Positions 50,097-58,795 of a stretch of DNA of 64,000 nt are shown in pieces. This stretch comes from Agarophyton chilense (lineage: Eukaryota; Rhodophyta; Florideophyceae; Gracilariales; Gracilariaceae): contig JARGXX010000099.1 in the NCBI GenBank assembly GCA_030374765.1, positions 2,356,001 through 2,420,000 on the forward strand. The letters run 5' to 3'. The number at the start of each line of letters is the position of its first letter. Positions within the stretch are counted from its first letter, which is position 1. Made by a program: the position numbers and the translations under genes. Under the pieces are notes generated by a model. That model worked only from the letters and a program-made list of their open reading frames with translations, was not told the DNA's origin and did no database searches.

Positions 50097-52448
50097 ATGA
50101 TCACAATCGCTTCGGCCCTCCAAGAAACCACACCTATAGCGGCGCGTCGCCATCGACTGAGCAATTTCCACATCCATGGAGCCACGCCTCAGAAAACCAC
50201 ACCTGGCCCCCGGCGAAAGTCGTGGACCCCGGGACGTCATTTGTCTAAAACGCCGACAAAAACGCCACTTTTGACGCCATCGAAAACACCAGGGAGAACT
50301 CCAAGGACCAGCGGTCGTCGTTCTTCAACTACTCGACGGCTTGTCTCGCGCACACCACGCACGTCTGTAGGGCGAGCGAGGCCTCCCCCTCTTTCGCAGG
50401 AAGAAATCACCCGTATGTACTCTGCGACCATTAAACTGTGTCAAGACAATAAAATCAATGCGAGAAATACATGGACCTTAAATCTTATCGATTATATGTC
50501 AATGCTGGTGAGAACAGATGCATCTGGCAACAGAGTGGCGAGGACAGTTTGCTTTGAAGATGAGACCGGCCATCTGCCCGAGAATCTCGAAGAAGGGACA
50601 AACTTTCAGTTGGCAGGCGTAACGCTGGATGCTGGAGTCAAGATCTACTGTTCTCGCGTTGATTCTGTTCATACAAACGCTTTCAAAGTACTTGGCGGCT
50701 TATCAAGAAGCGGGAACCCTGATAGCTCCGACCCTGATGGGTCTGAGGCAACTGAAGAAGACGGCCAAGAAGGAGGCACTAGAAAACAAAGAAGGCATGG
50801 GAGAAGAGCCGGTAATGTGACTTTAGAGACCAACCTTGGTAACATCACGTCTCAAAGATTAGAAACAGATCTCGCCGTGGACCCCTTGTTTCAGAAAATG
50901 TCTGCTGCTTTTGACGAAGGTGGAGCTTCAGGAATGCTCATGAACAATTTGCCAATTGGACCAAAAGCACAAATTATCTTCGATAGTGGAGAGACTGCAG
51001 ACTATCTTGTGCTTGTCGATAATGAAGACCAAAGCGGTGGGGGAGGAGATTCAGAGCAAAACATCTATGATATCTCGAAATGGATACCTGAGCAGCCAGT
51101 CACAGAAAATGACAATATTTGTGGACCATTTCTTCGCTACTTTCAATCCAAACAGGCTACCATATCGGCTTCGAATAACAGTGACTCTTCAGTTACACAA
51201 AACAAACCTTTTGATCCAAATGGCTTGAGTAATGAGGACCCCGATGTATTGGAGCACAACTTCGGCTATGATGATAATGACTTGCAGGATAACTCTGAAA
51301 TAACAATGCTACCAGCGAGCGACGTCCCCTTCGATGTGCCCGAAGGTGATGATTGCGATGATGTTACCTTGGGAGTGAGTTCAATTAGTCATGGCGAACA
51401 ACCTCTGAAAGATGGCCTTGAAGATACAGTAGCAATTCGACGTGGGAGTGTAGACCTTGTAGAAGCTGGCGTGGCGCTTCTGGATAATCCAGATTATTCA
51501 TACTTCGACACTAACGCACTGGTTGGATGGGCAGGTCCAACGCATTGGAGCTTTAGAGCTTTGAATCCATCCACAATTGGGGATGATTCCTCCCAGAAGC
51601 ATGCAAAGAAGAAAACTAGGAAATCAAGAGATGCAAAAGCAATGTTGTTGGACTTTTCATCGGAAACCCCTGAGATTGATTTCGCCGAAAAGTTTGCGCC
51701 AGCATCAAGAGAATCACTAATTCAGATGTCCGCTTCTACGAGAAACGGATTTTCCGAAAAAAAGGTGACTTTGCCAGAAGATCATCACCTATCCACACAA
51801 GCACTTTGCTCACTTTTCCTCAGAACAAATACATACATCAAGCCAAACGGAAAACTAGCGTCTAAGATAAAAGATGAATCTGATGTAACAGAAGCACATA
51901 GCTGGTACGATTTCGATAACCCGGGTGATAAGGAGAACTTTGTTGGGGTAGATCCGAACGTTTTTCAAGAGTTTTCTGATGAGCTGTTGGAAGACAGTTT
52001 TGAGCATGATGACGATGTTGGAATGGAACTTCTCGCTGAGCCGACTCGCGTTGAGAAGATAGACATCAATTACGCGAAGATGGCAAAGAAAGTGGACGTC
52101 AGAAAACTGAAAGCCGGGATTTGGACAACGCTATGCGGAGACCAAGACGATGAAGATCCAACTCAAAAGGAGCGCGAAGAAACTCGACACCATGAGTCTG
52201 GAAGTATTTCCGAATGTTTGCCAGATGTGAGAACCGGTGCATCGCACCGACTTCAATCAATAGTGTCCAACATCCCGGATATCATTCCGTGTACGTCGCT
52301 ACCAGAAGTATCTCTACCATATGTGTTTATTTGTTTACTCCATCTTGCAAACGAAAAACAGCTGAGGATAACGCAAGCGGAGAATAATTCCCTGACAGAT
52401 CTCATTGTCACGTCTGAAGAGCACAGTGATGAACGCGTCGTCTCTTAA
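50097..52448 (+). CDS. condensin complex kleisin subunit CAP-H (Barren/BRRN1)
   Basis: The kleisin that bridges SMC2 and SMC4 in condensin I and organises mitotic chromosomes. The 783-residue protein has the Barren landmarks: an N-terminal helix with NARNTWTLNLIDYMSML, then GVKIYCSRVDSVHTNAFKVL, the conserved VTLETNLGNITSQRLETDLAVDPLF and AAFDEGGASGMLMNNL, and later YSYFDTNALVGWAGPTHWSF. The C-terminal winged helix carries YAKMAKKVDVRKLKAGIW. Residues about 45-95 are packed with Thr-Pro pairs (KTPTKTPLLTPSKTPGRTP), typical CDK sites in condensins. The first ATG in frame is at 50097. It converges on the PAP2-like gene (140 bp). Confidence 0.95.
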   Translation: MITIASALQETTPIAARRHRLSNFHIHGATPQKTTPGPRRKSWTPGRHLSKTPTKTPLLTPSKTPGRTPRTSGRRSSTTRRLVSRTPRTSVGRARPPPLSQEEITRMYSATIKLCQDNKINARNTWTLNLIDYMSMLVRTDASGNRVARTVCFEDETGHLPENLEEGTNFQLAGVTLDAGVKIYCSRVDSVHTNAFKVLGGLSRSGNPDSSDPDGSEATEEDGQEGGTRKQRRHGRRAGNVTLETNLGNITSQRLETDLAVDPLFQKMSAAFDEGGASGMLMNNLPIGPKAQIIFDSGETADYLVLVDNEDQSGGGGDSEQNIYDISKWIPEQPVTENDNICGPFLRYFQSKQATISASNNSDSSVTQNKPFDPNGLSNEDPDVLEHNFGYDDNDLQDNSEITMLPASDVPFDVPEGDDCDDVTLGVSSISHGEQPLKDGLEDTVAIRRGSVDLVEAGVALLDNPDYSYFDTNALVGWAGPTHWSFRALNPSTIGDDSSQKHAKKKTRKSRDAKAMLLDFSSETPEIDFAEKFAPASRESLIQMSASTRNGFSEKKVTLPEDHHLSTQALCSLFLRTNTYIKPNGKLASKIKDESDVTEAHSWYDFDNPGDKENFVGVDPNVFQEFSDELLEDSFEHDDDVGMELLAEPTRVEKIDINYAKMAKKVDVRKLKAGIWTTLCGDQDDEDPTQKEREETRHHESGSISECLPDVRTGASHRLQSIVSNIPDIIPCTSLPEVSLPYVFICLLHLANEKQLRITQAENNSLTDLIVTSEEHSDERVVS

Positions 52449-52588
52449 GATCCCATGAACCATTTCGGCAGGTCAACTCTTTCAAAAAATAGTCGCCGTA
52501 CAACTGATTCTGTATTATTTAATGTCAGTGGATTGTTTGGTTAGAACAAGATGAGTAATGGTTGCTCTTACGACTAATGAGCTTGTCT

Positions 52589-53446
52589 TCATTCTTCCTT
52601 CTTGGATCTGCGTTCTTCTGATGCGACAAAGTATGTACAAATCACGAGAATCGACCATAGACTGAGATGGAATATGAGGTGGTTAAACGAGATGGCTGGT
52701 CCTGCCGACGTATGTGGCCACAGTCGGTAATATAACGTCAGGCTAGTCGTCGAGGTAGCATACAATATGGTTAGGAGTATATAAGTGCTGAAGCCACTTC
52801 CATCCTGAAAGAGAACTGCATCTAAGGCGCAATGAGAAAGTATGCCAAGCGATGCGCCAAACGAGATCTGGCGCGCTGAATGGTAGCCATGGAAGAAAGT
52901 GCGGTATAAAGTGGCAGCTCCCCCTATTCCAAACAAAATCAAGAGAAAAGCGGCAACTGCTTTGATTAAAGGCGAAGCATTGGGGTTCGCCTTGAGACGA
53001 CGTCTCGCAAAACGTGAAGCCGTGAACGCAACGAAGATGAAGTAGCAGTAGTGCCCAGAAATACCGTTGGGGTACTCTTTGTGGCGACCGGCGCAGTTAA
53101 AATCATCCAACGGAGCCTTGAACGCGGCGAGAAAAATGTATGTCGCGTGAAACCATATCGAAGCAAATGTCAGGGAGAATAAGGCGGTGGCACGTGCGTG
53201 TGGAAGAAGTGCGAGCAGAAACATGGCGGTCCACATGATGTACACAGAGTAATTATGCAGCACGCCATCGCCTAATGGGATAAAGGGTGTTGGTGGGGAT
53301 TCTATTTCCCGACGAATGTAGCAGGCGTTGATACGCGTTGGTGTGGTGCGGGATATGAAAAGGGTGAGGGGGATGAGAGCCAAAGCTGTTACTGCCAGGA
53401 CGAGGCGGGTTGTGTGATATGGGTATGAACGAACGTTTGTGGACAT
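52589..53446 (-). CDS. PAP2-superfamily-like multi-pass membrane protein
   Basis: A 285-residue protein with about six hydrophobic segments (about 12-31, 66-82, 88-108, 132-145, 160-181, 193-285 in parts). Two motifs recall lipid phosphatases of the PAP2/LPT fold: ISGHYCYF (Ser130-Gly-His132) for the SGH motif and YRTFFHGYHSARQISFGASLG for the RxxxxxH motif. The first PAP2 motif (KxxxxxxRP) is not clear, and the usual Asp after the last His is replaced. ISGH also resembles FIT2, the ER acyl-CoA diphosphatase, and the spacing recalls dolichyl-diphosphatase. The subfamily is undecided. It ends with the Lys/Arg/Glu tail SEERRSKKEE, where KKEE could serve ER retention. Confidence 0.65.
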   Translation of the reverse strand: MSTNVRSYPYHTTRLVLAVTALALIPLTLFISRTTPTRINACYIRREIESPPTPFIPLGDGVLHNYSVYIMWTAMFLLALLPHARATALFSLTFASIWFHATYIFLAAFKAPLDDFNCAGRHKEYPNGISGHYCYFIFVAFTASRFARRRLKANPNASPLIKAVAAFLLILFGIGGAATLYRTFFHGYHSARQISFGASLGILSHCALDAVLFQDGSGFSTYILLTILYATSTTSLTLYYRLWPHTSAGPAISFNHLIFHLSLWSILVICTYFVASEERRSKKEE

Positions 53447-53883
53447 GACGAGAAACTATCTTGTCGAAGGGGTGGAGGAGTTTGGGAAGTAAAAATAGGT
53501 CACGTCACACTGAGGACGGAAGCAAAACTGTAAAAGGCTTTCAAGGGATACCGCAATGGAAATCCCAAAACCAGTCCTGATGGAGTCGGACCTTTCAGAA
53601 GTTTCGCTTTTAGAATAACACTTATATCAGTAGTTTAGTGAAAATGGAGGCGGGGTAGGGTTATGGTTGGTATTCGGAAGTGGTCCTTCGGGCTCTTGCG
53701 AAAACGAGTTGGGAGCATGATTCGATTCCCCCCGCACCTTTGCAGGTTTAGCAGCATGCCAAGTTCGCTCTGCCAATGGCAATGTGCCACCTGATAAAAA
53801 CATTCGCTTTGGACGTGAAGGAAAATTTAACTATATTTAAATATGATATGTCTCCTTCCCATCATCAAGCAACTCAGCTAATA
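53447..53883. other. intergenic upstream of tRNA-Met
   Basis: Contains the promoter side of the PAP2-like gene. A tRNA-like stretch near 53653-53745 was examined and rejected. Confidence 0.45.
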
Positions 53884-53956
53884 AGCATCGTGGCGCAGTG
53901 GTTAGCGTGCTGGGCCCATAACCCAGCGGTCCTGGGATCGAAACCCAGCGATGCTA
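53884..53956 (+). tRNA. elongator tRNA-Met (CAT anticodon)
   Basis: A 73-nt cloverleaf with a perfect 7-bp acceptor stem (agcatcg/cgatgct), discriminator A, and D arm ggcgcagtggttagcgt. The anticodon stem is ctggg/cccag with loop cccataa (anticodon CAT), and the T arm is ctggg-atcgaaa-cccag. There is no intron and CCA is not encoded. A six-T run at 53963-53968 fits a pol III terminator. It lies 46 bp from the stop of the opposite-strand FAD oxidoreductase. The acceptor start (A1-T72) differs from eukaryotic initiators in the rest of the cloverleaf, so elongator is preferred. Confidence 0.95.
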
Positions 53957-53962
53957 AGATAC

Positions 53963-53968
53963 TTTTTT
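53963..53968 (+). terminator. pol III T-run after tRNA-Met
   Basis: Six consecutive T on the tRNA strand, 7 bp after its 3' end. Confidence 0.8.
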
Positions 53969-54001
53969 CCGTTGTTTGCCATCCTTCGATTTCTTCATTG
54001 A

Positions 54002-55393
54002 TCAAGATGCTATCGTCTGCGGACCGGAGTCCACGCATTGCAACAACTTTTCTCGAAACTGTTGGTCAACATCCATCCTACGCAGAACTGAGAGCTGTTG
54101 TTCAAAGCTGTCGTGCTCATTTATGTCCTCTGAACAAAGCAAAGAAGCGGCGCCTTCTGCCGCCTCTCCATCGAACAAGATCTCAACAGCCTTATCCCCG
54201 TCCCCTCTCCCTTTCTTGCCTTTGTCAACACGAAAACGTTCCTGCCATCTTTCATCGATGAAATTCTTCATGTGATATACCCAAGTGCCCTTGAACGCCA
54301 GCCCATACTTAAAGCCGATCCCACTCCCATCACCGGTCGATAATAACGATAAGAACGATGCTTGTGGAACAAACTCCAACATGTCTTGGGATTTGTTCAG
54401 TCTTTGCTGAAGATTGTGCATCAAAACGGGGCCTTCTCTCACTGCGTAAACGCCAGCCTTTGGTGGAAAGTTGTTTCCATAGAGCTTATCAAACGAAATG
54501 CAGTCGCCGGCCGCAAAGATGTCATCTTGACGTTTACAGCGCAGAGTTTTATCAACGACGATCCATCCATCTTCATCCAACTGTAACCCCATGTTTCGCG
54601 AAACATCGTGCGAAGCAGCACCAGTAGCCACGACAGCCATGTCATAACTAAGCTTGGAACCATCATCCAAACGAATAACACCACCGTGGACGGATTGGAC
54701 ATTGCGTCCGAAGCGCACTTGAATGGCTCGTTTCTTGCACTCTGCCACAACCGCAGCACCAGCCATATTTCCGAACTGCGAGCCAATCGCATCGTGTTTC
54801 GAAACCAGCGTGAGGATTACATCGCCAATGGAGCGTCTTAGCCGAGCTTCGAGCGCAAGCGCTAGCTCTATGCCAGCGGCGCCGGCGCCCACAACAGCCA
54901 CCAAGGCGCGCTTGAGCCCTGCCTTCTTTGCCAGTCGCTCAAAAGTGCACACCGAACTCTCCAGCTGTAAGATAGGACGCGTGTGAACTACGAGCGGTAG
55001 AGAGTGCGCGTCACCACGCGTATCGACGGAACTGTCCAACTCTCGAGTGCAGCTTCCGATGTTGATGGACAGAACGTCATAACGTAGCGAACATTCAAGC
55101 GTGGAATACGGTGCGTTGAAGAATACCCGTTTTGTACTGGGCTCGACGCGTACGACTTTGCCTTGAACAAAGTGGAAATTGTGCGCCTCGCAAAGCGGCT
55201 GAAGATAAACGAGCGAATTGGAGTGTGGAGTGAGGCCGGCAACAACGGCGGGAAGCATGCCGCTATAGACGGCGACGGCAGCCTCCGAGATGAGTATGCA
55301 TTGAGCGCCAGAGTCGTGACGCAGATTGCGGACAACCTGCACGTGAGAGTGTCCGCCTCCGACGAGCAACAGCACCTTTTTCCGATCAACCAT
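54002..55393 (-). CDS. FAD-dependent pyridine nucleotide-disulfide oxidoreductase, 'N-terminal to SelD' type
   Basis: A 463-residue flavoprotein of the NDH-2/FSP1-like fold, of the group (TIGR03169-like) often fused to selenophosphate synthetase SelD. The FAD loop is VLLLVGGGHSHVQVVR, followed by the group-typical VYSGMLPAVVAGLTPHS. A second dinucleotide motif is VAVVGAGAAGIELALALE, and DIFAAGDC binds the flavin near the C-terminal third. The C-terminus continues with a conserved helical region (KGTWVYHMKNFIDERWQERF) and no SelD domain. The ATG at 55393 starts directly before the FAD loop. An in-frame extension to 55588 is Cys/Arg-rich and unlikely. Substrate is unknown. It is divergent from the desaturase gene. 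Confidence 0.85.
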   Translation of the reverse strand: MVDRKKVLLLVGGGHSHVQVVRNLRHDSGAQCILISEAAVAVYSGMLPAVVAGLTPHSNSLVYLQPLCEAHNFHFVQGKVVRVEPSTKRVFFNAPYSTLECSLRYDVLSINIGSCTRELDSSVDTRGDAHSLPLVVHTRPILQLESSVCTFERLAKKAGLKRALVAVVGAGAAGIELALALEARLRRSIGDVILTLVSKHDAIGSQFGNMAGAAVVAECKKRAIQVRFGRNVQSVHGGVIRLDDGSKLSYDMAVVATGAASHDVSRNMGLQLDEDGWIVVDKTLRCKRQDDIFAAGDCISFDKLYGNNFPPKAGVYAVREGPVLMHNLQQRLNKSQDMLEFVPQASFLSLLSTGDGSGIGFKYGLAFKGTWVYHMKNFIDERWQERFRVDKGKKGRGDGDKAVEILFDGEAAEGAASLLCSEDINEHDSFEQQLSVLRRMDVDQQFREKLLQCVDSGPQTIAS

Positions 55394-55841
55394 GAAGCAA
55401 GCGCGCCTCAGCACCTCTGCGACCGCAACGCGACAGCACGTCAGCGCGAGGAGCCCCGCGCAAGCACGGTGACAAAGAAGCCAACGAGCGGCACCACAGC
55501 GCTCGTCGCCATCATTGCTGGCGCGGATGCACCTTCGCGAAATTGCAATGCAGCCCACATGCACCTCTCGTGCAAGGAGCACACACACACACGTGGCCAG
55601 CGCGTGGCCTCGGGAATGCGCACGTTACGCCTCCGTGGCCGGAACGCAACGCGCAACGCTGCTCCGTCGCTTTGACGTGCGCTGATTGGCTGGCAGGCGC
55701 TGCCTGGTGGCGCATCATACTTGACAGCGTCTCTTGCTGCGCCTCGTTTCATCGTTCGCCGTTGTCCATCCGTGGCGCAACCGCAACGTTTTAGGTTCAC
55801 TTTCGCTCGCGCGATATCCATCTCGCGCTTTCGACAACACA
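55394..55841. promoter_or_regulatory. shared upstream region of FAD oxidoreductase and desaturase
   Basis: About 450 bases between divergent starts, GC-rich, with open frames on both strands that are probably leaders. No specific element was identified. Confidence 0.45.
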
Positions 55842-56909
55842 ATGGGAAAGGGAGGATCTTCGGAAGAGGGGCTGGTGCGTAGAAATCTGCTTTCTACTGA
55901 GGATGCCGAGGCCATTGTTCATAGGAAGAGTGGGGCAAAGCATCCGCATGGAGATCGACGAGCCGAGATTTTGAACAAGCACCCCGAAGTTAAGAACCTA
56001 TTCGGAATCTATCGCGGAACCGCTGTTTACTCTCTGGCGCTTGTCTTATTTCAGATTGTTCTGGCCGTCGCCGTCACGCAACGCGCCCCCGTCTGGCTCA
56101 GTGTGCTTCTGAGCTATACTGTCGGCGCTGTCGTGGACCACGCATTGTGGGTTCTGATTCATGATGCCACCCACAATCTGGTCTTCAAGAGCGTCGCCAA
56201 GAATCGCTTTGTGCTCTTGTTGTGCAATATTCCACACGTGTTTCCCTCCGCTATGATGTTTCGTTATTATCACATTCTTCATCACATCGAACTCAATCGC
56301 GCACACAAAGACCCGGATGTCCCATTTGAGTGGGAAGCTAAGTTTATTGGAAACTCACCGTTAAGAAAGACAATATGGCTTGCATTTTTCTTCATTGTGC
56401 AGGCGTTACGAACTGCCTTCTACACGTATCGCATCCCCAAGGGTACCGAACTTGCGTGGATGTCCTTCAACTGGATTTTAAATGTCGCTGTCCACGCCGC
56501 CATTGTCAACTACTATGGATGGGCTCCGTTGCTGTTTCTGGCGTTCGCTTCTATCTCAAGCATTGGTTTGCATCCGTTGGGTGCTCGTTGGATTCAGGAA
56601 CATTATCCCACACAGCCTTTCCAAGCTACTTACTCATATTATGGCATTGCGAATCGATTCGCATTTGCAATTGGATATCATGTTGAACATCATGATTTCC
56701 CTTCTGTCCCATGGAACAAGCTCGCTGTTCTCAAGGCCACTGCCCCGGAATATTATGATACTCTATTCGCCTACACCAGCTACACTGAATTGTTAAAAGA
56801 TTTCATCTTTGAACGAAAGTGGAGTTTGGCGAATCGATTCGAGGTTGAGCGCGAAATGTCAGAGAATGCATCTCCAACAGCTGATGCCTTTACCAAGAAA
56901 GACGGATAG
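55842..56909 (+). CDS. sphingolipid delta-4 desaturase (dihydroceramide desaturase, DES1-like)
   Basis: An ER di-iron membrane enzyme that introduces the 4-trans double bond into dihydroceramide. At 355 residues it shows the three histidine boxes: HDATH (107-111), HILHH (144-148) and HVEHH (280-284). Family-typical flanks are HGDRRAEILNKHPEVKNLFG near the N-terminus, LNRAHKDPDVPFEWE, GLHPLGARWIQEHY, and YSYYGIANRFAFAIGYHVEHHDFP. The N-terminus MGKGGSS could be myristoylated, as in animal DES1. The ATG at 55842 matches the family start; an upstream in-frame start adds 36 unrelated residues. Confidence 0.95.
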   Translation: MGKGGSSEEGLVRRNLLSTEDAEAIVHRKSGAKHPHGDRRAEILNKHPEVKNLFGIYRGTAVYSLALVLFQIVLAVAVTQRAPVWLSVLLSYTVGAVVDHALWVLIHDATHNLVFKSVAKNRFVLLLCNIPHVFPSAMMFRYYHILHHIELNRAHKDPDVPFEWEAKFIGNSPLRKTIWLAFFFIVQALRTAFYTYRIPKGTELAWMSFNWILNVAVHAAIVNYYGWAPLLFLAFASISSIGLHPLGARWIQEHYPTQPFQATYSYYGIANRFAFAIGYHVEHHDFPSVPWNKLAVLKATAPEYYDTLFAYTSYTELLKDFIFERKWSLANRFEVEREMSENASPTADAFTKKDG

Positions 56910-57719
56910 TGCTCTTTCCTTCCTTTGACACGAACCTACCTGCGAAGTTGACGACCAATCTCTCAAATTCACATGGTGCGGAGCTTTGCCAGATAACTAT
57001 CCAAATTTGGGCAACGTTACTGCATTGGTTCTACGTTGTTGTTTCATATCTTTCACCTTAGTCTTACAACTTTTCTGTTCTTCATTTTTCGTAATACCAA
57101 ATAAGATCTTGACGAAAAGAGCTCACTGTCATGCGTTTTAACAACAACTCATCCGACTGTCTATTCCTGATACAGTGCACCGCCTGCCCCAGCTGAGAAA
57201 AACATCGCCTTGTAAAATGAATAACACTTGTACAACTCCATACCCCTCCCATCCCCCCTCCCTACCCGTTTTATGCGCGGTAAGATCTGCAGAAAGGACG
57301 GGTCCTCGAAACTTTCTGTTTTTGCTTTTCCTCTCAGAACAGTTTTAAGTGTGACGGCATATGATGGCATTTCGGTATCATTGAGAAGCGCTCGAGTTTG
57401 AACGGATGTGGGAAGTACTTGCTATACTTTTTCCCCTAAAGGTGACTCGCACGAGAATCGCGACAGCCGGGGTAGGGAAAAATAAGTGGCGTTCCCAAAT
57501 TAAAGGTTACTTCGTTTACGAATTCTGGATTGACAGCTGCTTGAATCTTTGTAGTCTTGCCCGCGAAAACACATTCAATCAGCAACTCTTCCCCATTTCC
57601 AATTGAATTGAGTAAAGTGGATACTCAGCGAAAGCCATGTGTTCACTAACTTTATCTGTTCCATCAATTCGCCATCCTGAATATAATGGGATTCGTCGTA
57701 TATAGAACCCTAGTAGTGA
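56910..57719. other. intergenic, nothing recognised
   Basis: About 800 bases between the desaturase and the hydrolase relic. A pyrimidine-rich block lies near 57240-57270. Confidence 0.45.
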
Positions 57720-58540
57720 ACCAGTTGGAGGGATCTTTATTTGTTGTGAATTGGTATGGCATTTTGGTTGGTTCTCTACCGTTGCTGAGCTCCTATGTGC
57801 GGAAGGGGTTTGGGTTGTTCCCGTGGATATTCTTTCTTGCGGCCGAAGCGATAGCTTGGGAAACGTGCGAGGCTTCATAGGCGATGTCGATGATCACGTC
57901 GAGGACTTGGTGGCTGCACTGAAGGATATGAAGAGAAGTCTGGCAAAAGATGCTGCATTATTCGTTCTTGGGGAAAGCAGCGGCGGTGTTCTGGCCTGTC
58001 TGATGGCTCTCCGCCCTGAAATTGCTAGTGTAGTGCAAGACTAGGTTCTATGCCCACCAGCTGTCACCGCTGCGGAAAATCTACTGCCACACCCTTTTGT
58101 ACAGAAGGCAAAAGTAAAACTCCTAGCGAAGTTAATTCCCTACACTACTGGTCCCTGGAGAGCAAATAAGTGGCGAATCATGGAGCGCAACTTTTGGAGA
58201 CGATATAAACAGAAACATTGCCTGGCACGATGAATGTGTTTTATACAATGTTCCGTGCGCACAGGCACGGCGTCAGCAACGCTTGGCGCTATGGAAGATA
58301 TCGAGAATGCCTTGATCAATGGCAACCTGTTCATGAGGTGATTATTGGTCCTACATAATCGCTTGCACAAACGCACGGAACACGAGGCGTCCACAAAGCT
58401 GGTTGTCCGCGTTCTGCCCGAGGAGGAACCTGCGTTGGAAGACCCTGGAGGTTCGCGCCATCAACTCTTTCAGGAACGCGCGGGTGTTACAGCGTTCGTT
58501 GTAAGGCGAATAGTCGACTTCGTTCGATCATGTATGTGAT
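57720..58540 (+). pseudogene. decayed alpha/beta hydrolase, monoacylglycerol-lipase-like
   Basis: A stretch of about 290 bases (57751-58044) encodes VAELLCAEGVWVVPVDILSC then GRSDSLGNVRGF and LFVLGESSGGVLACLMALRP. These are the D-x-x-G-x-G-x-SDG region and the GxSxG nucleophile elbow of monoglyceride lipases. The frame ends at a stop at 58042, but lipase-like sequence continues in shifted frames (VTAAENLLPHPFVQKAKVKL, then GDDINRNIAWHDECVL). Further on, near 58395-58540, it includes GGSRHQLFQERAGV, which fits the catalytic-His region. The 5' part is not recognisable. At least three frame interruptions mark it as a relic of a host gene; introns could explain some of them. Confidence 0.6.
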
Positions 58541-58795
58541 ATAACTCAGATATAATTCTGAGAGCTGTGAGTGTCCATCGTTGAGGCACGGGAGCGGAAG
58601 TACACCATTTGACAACTCCGTACACCACAAGGTGCGCTAAACGAAACCAGGGACAGTCAATACTGCGATAGGGACGTAAATTCTTGTCTCGACTGTCCAG
58701 ATTCGAAATACTTCAATGAGCAATAGACAAAGTGGCGTCGAACTGACATTGTCTTCAAAAGAAAGAGATGTTCATATGTGGTATTCATGTGCTCT

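Noticed and set aside
53653-53745. tRNA-like stretch (gcggggt ... ccccgc with a gattcgattccc block)
   Set aside because: A 6-bp acceptor-like pairing exists, but no 7-nt anticodon loop or proper 5-bp T stem can be drawn. It is only near, not part of, the real tRNA-Met.
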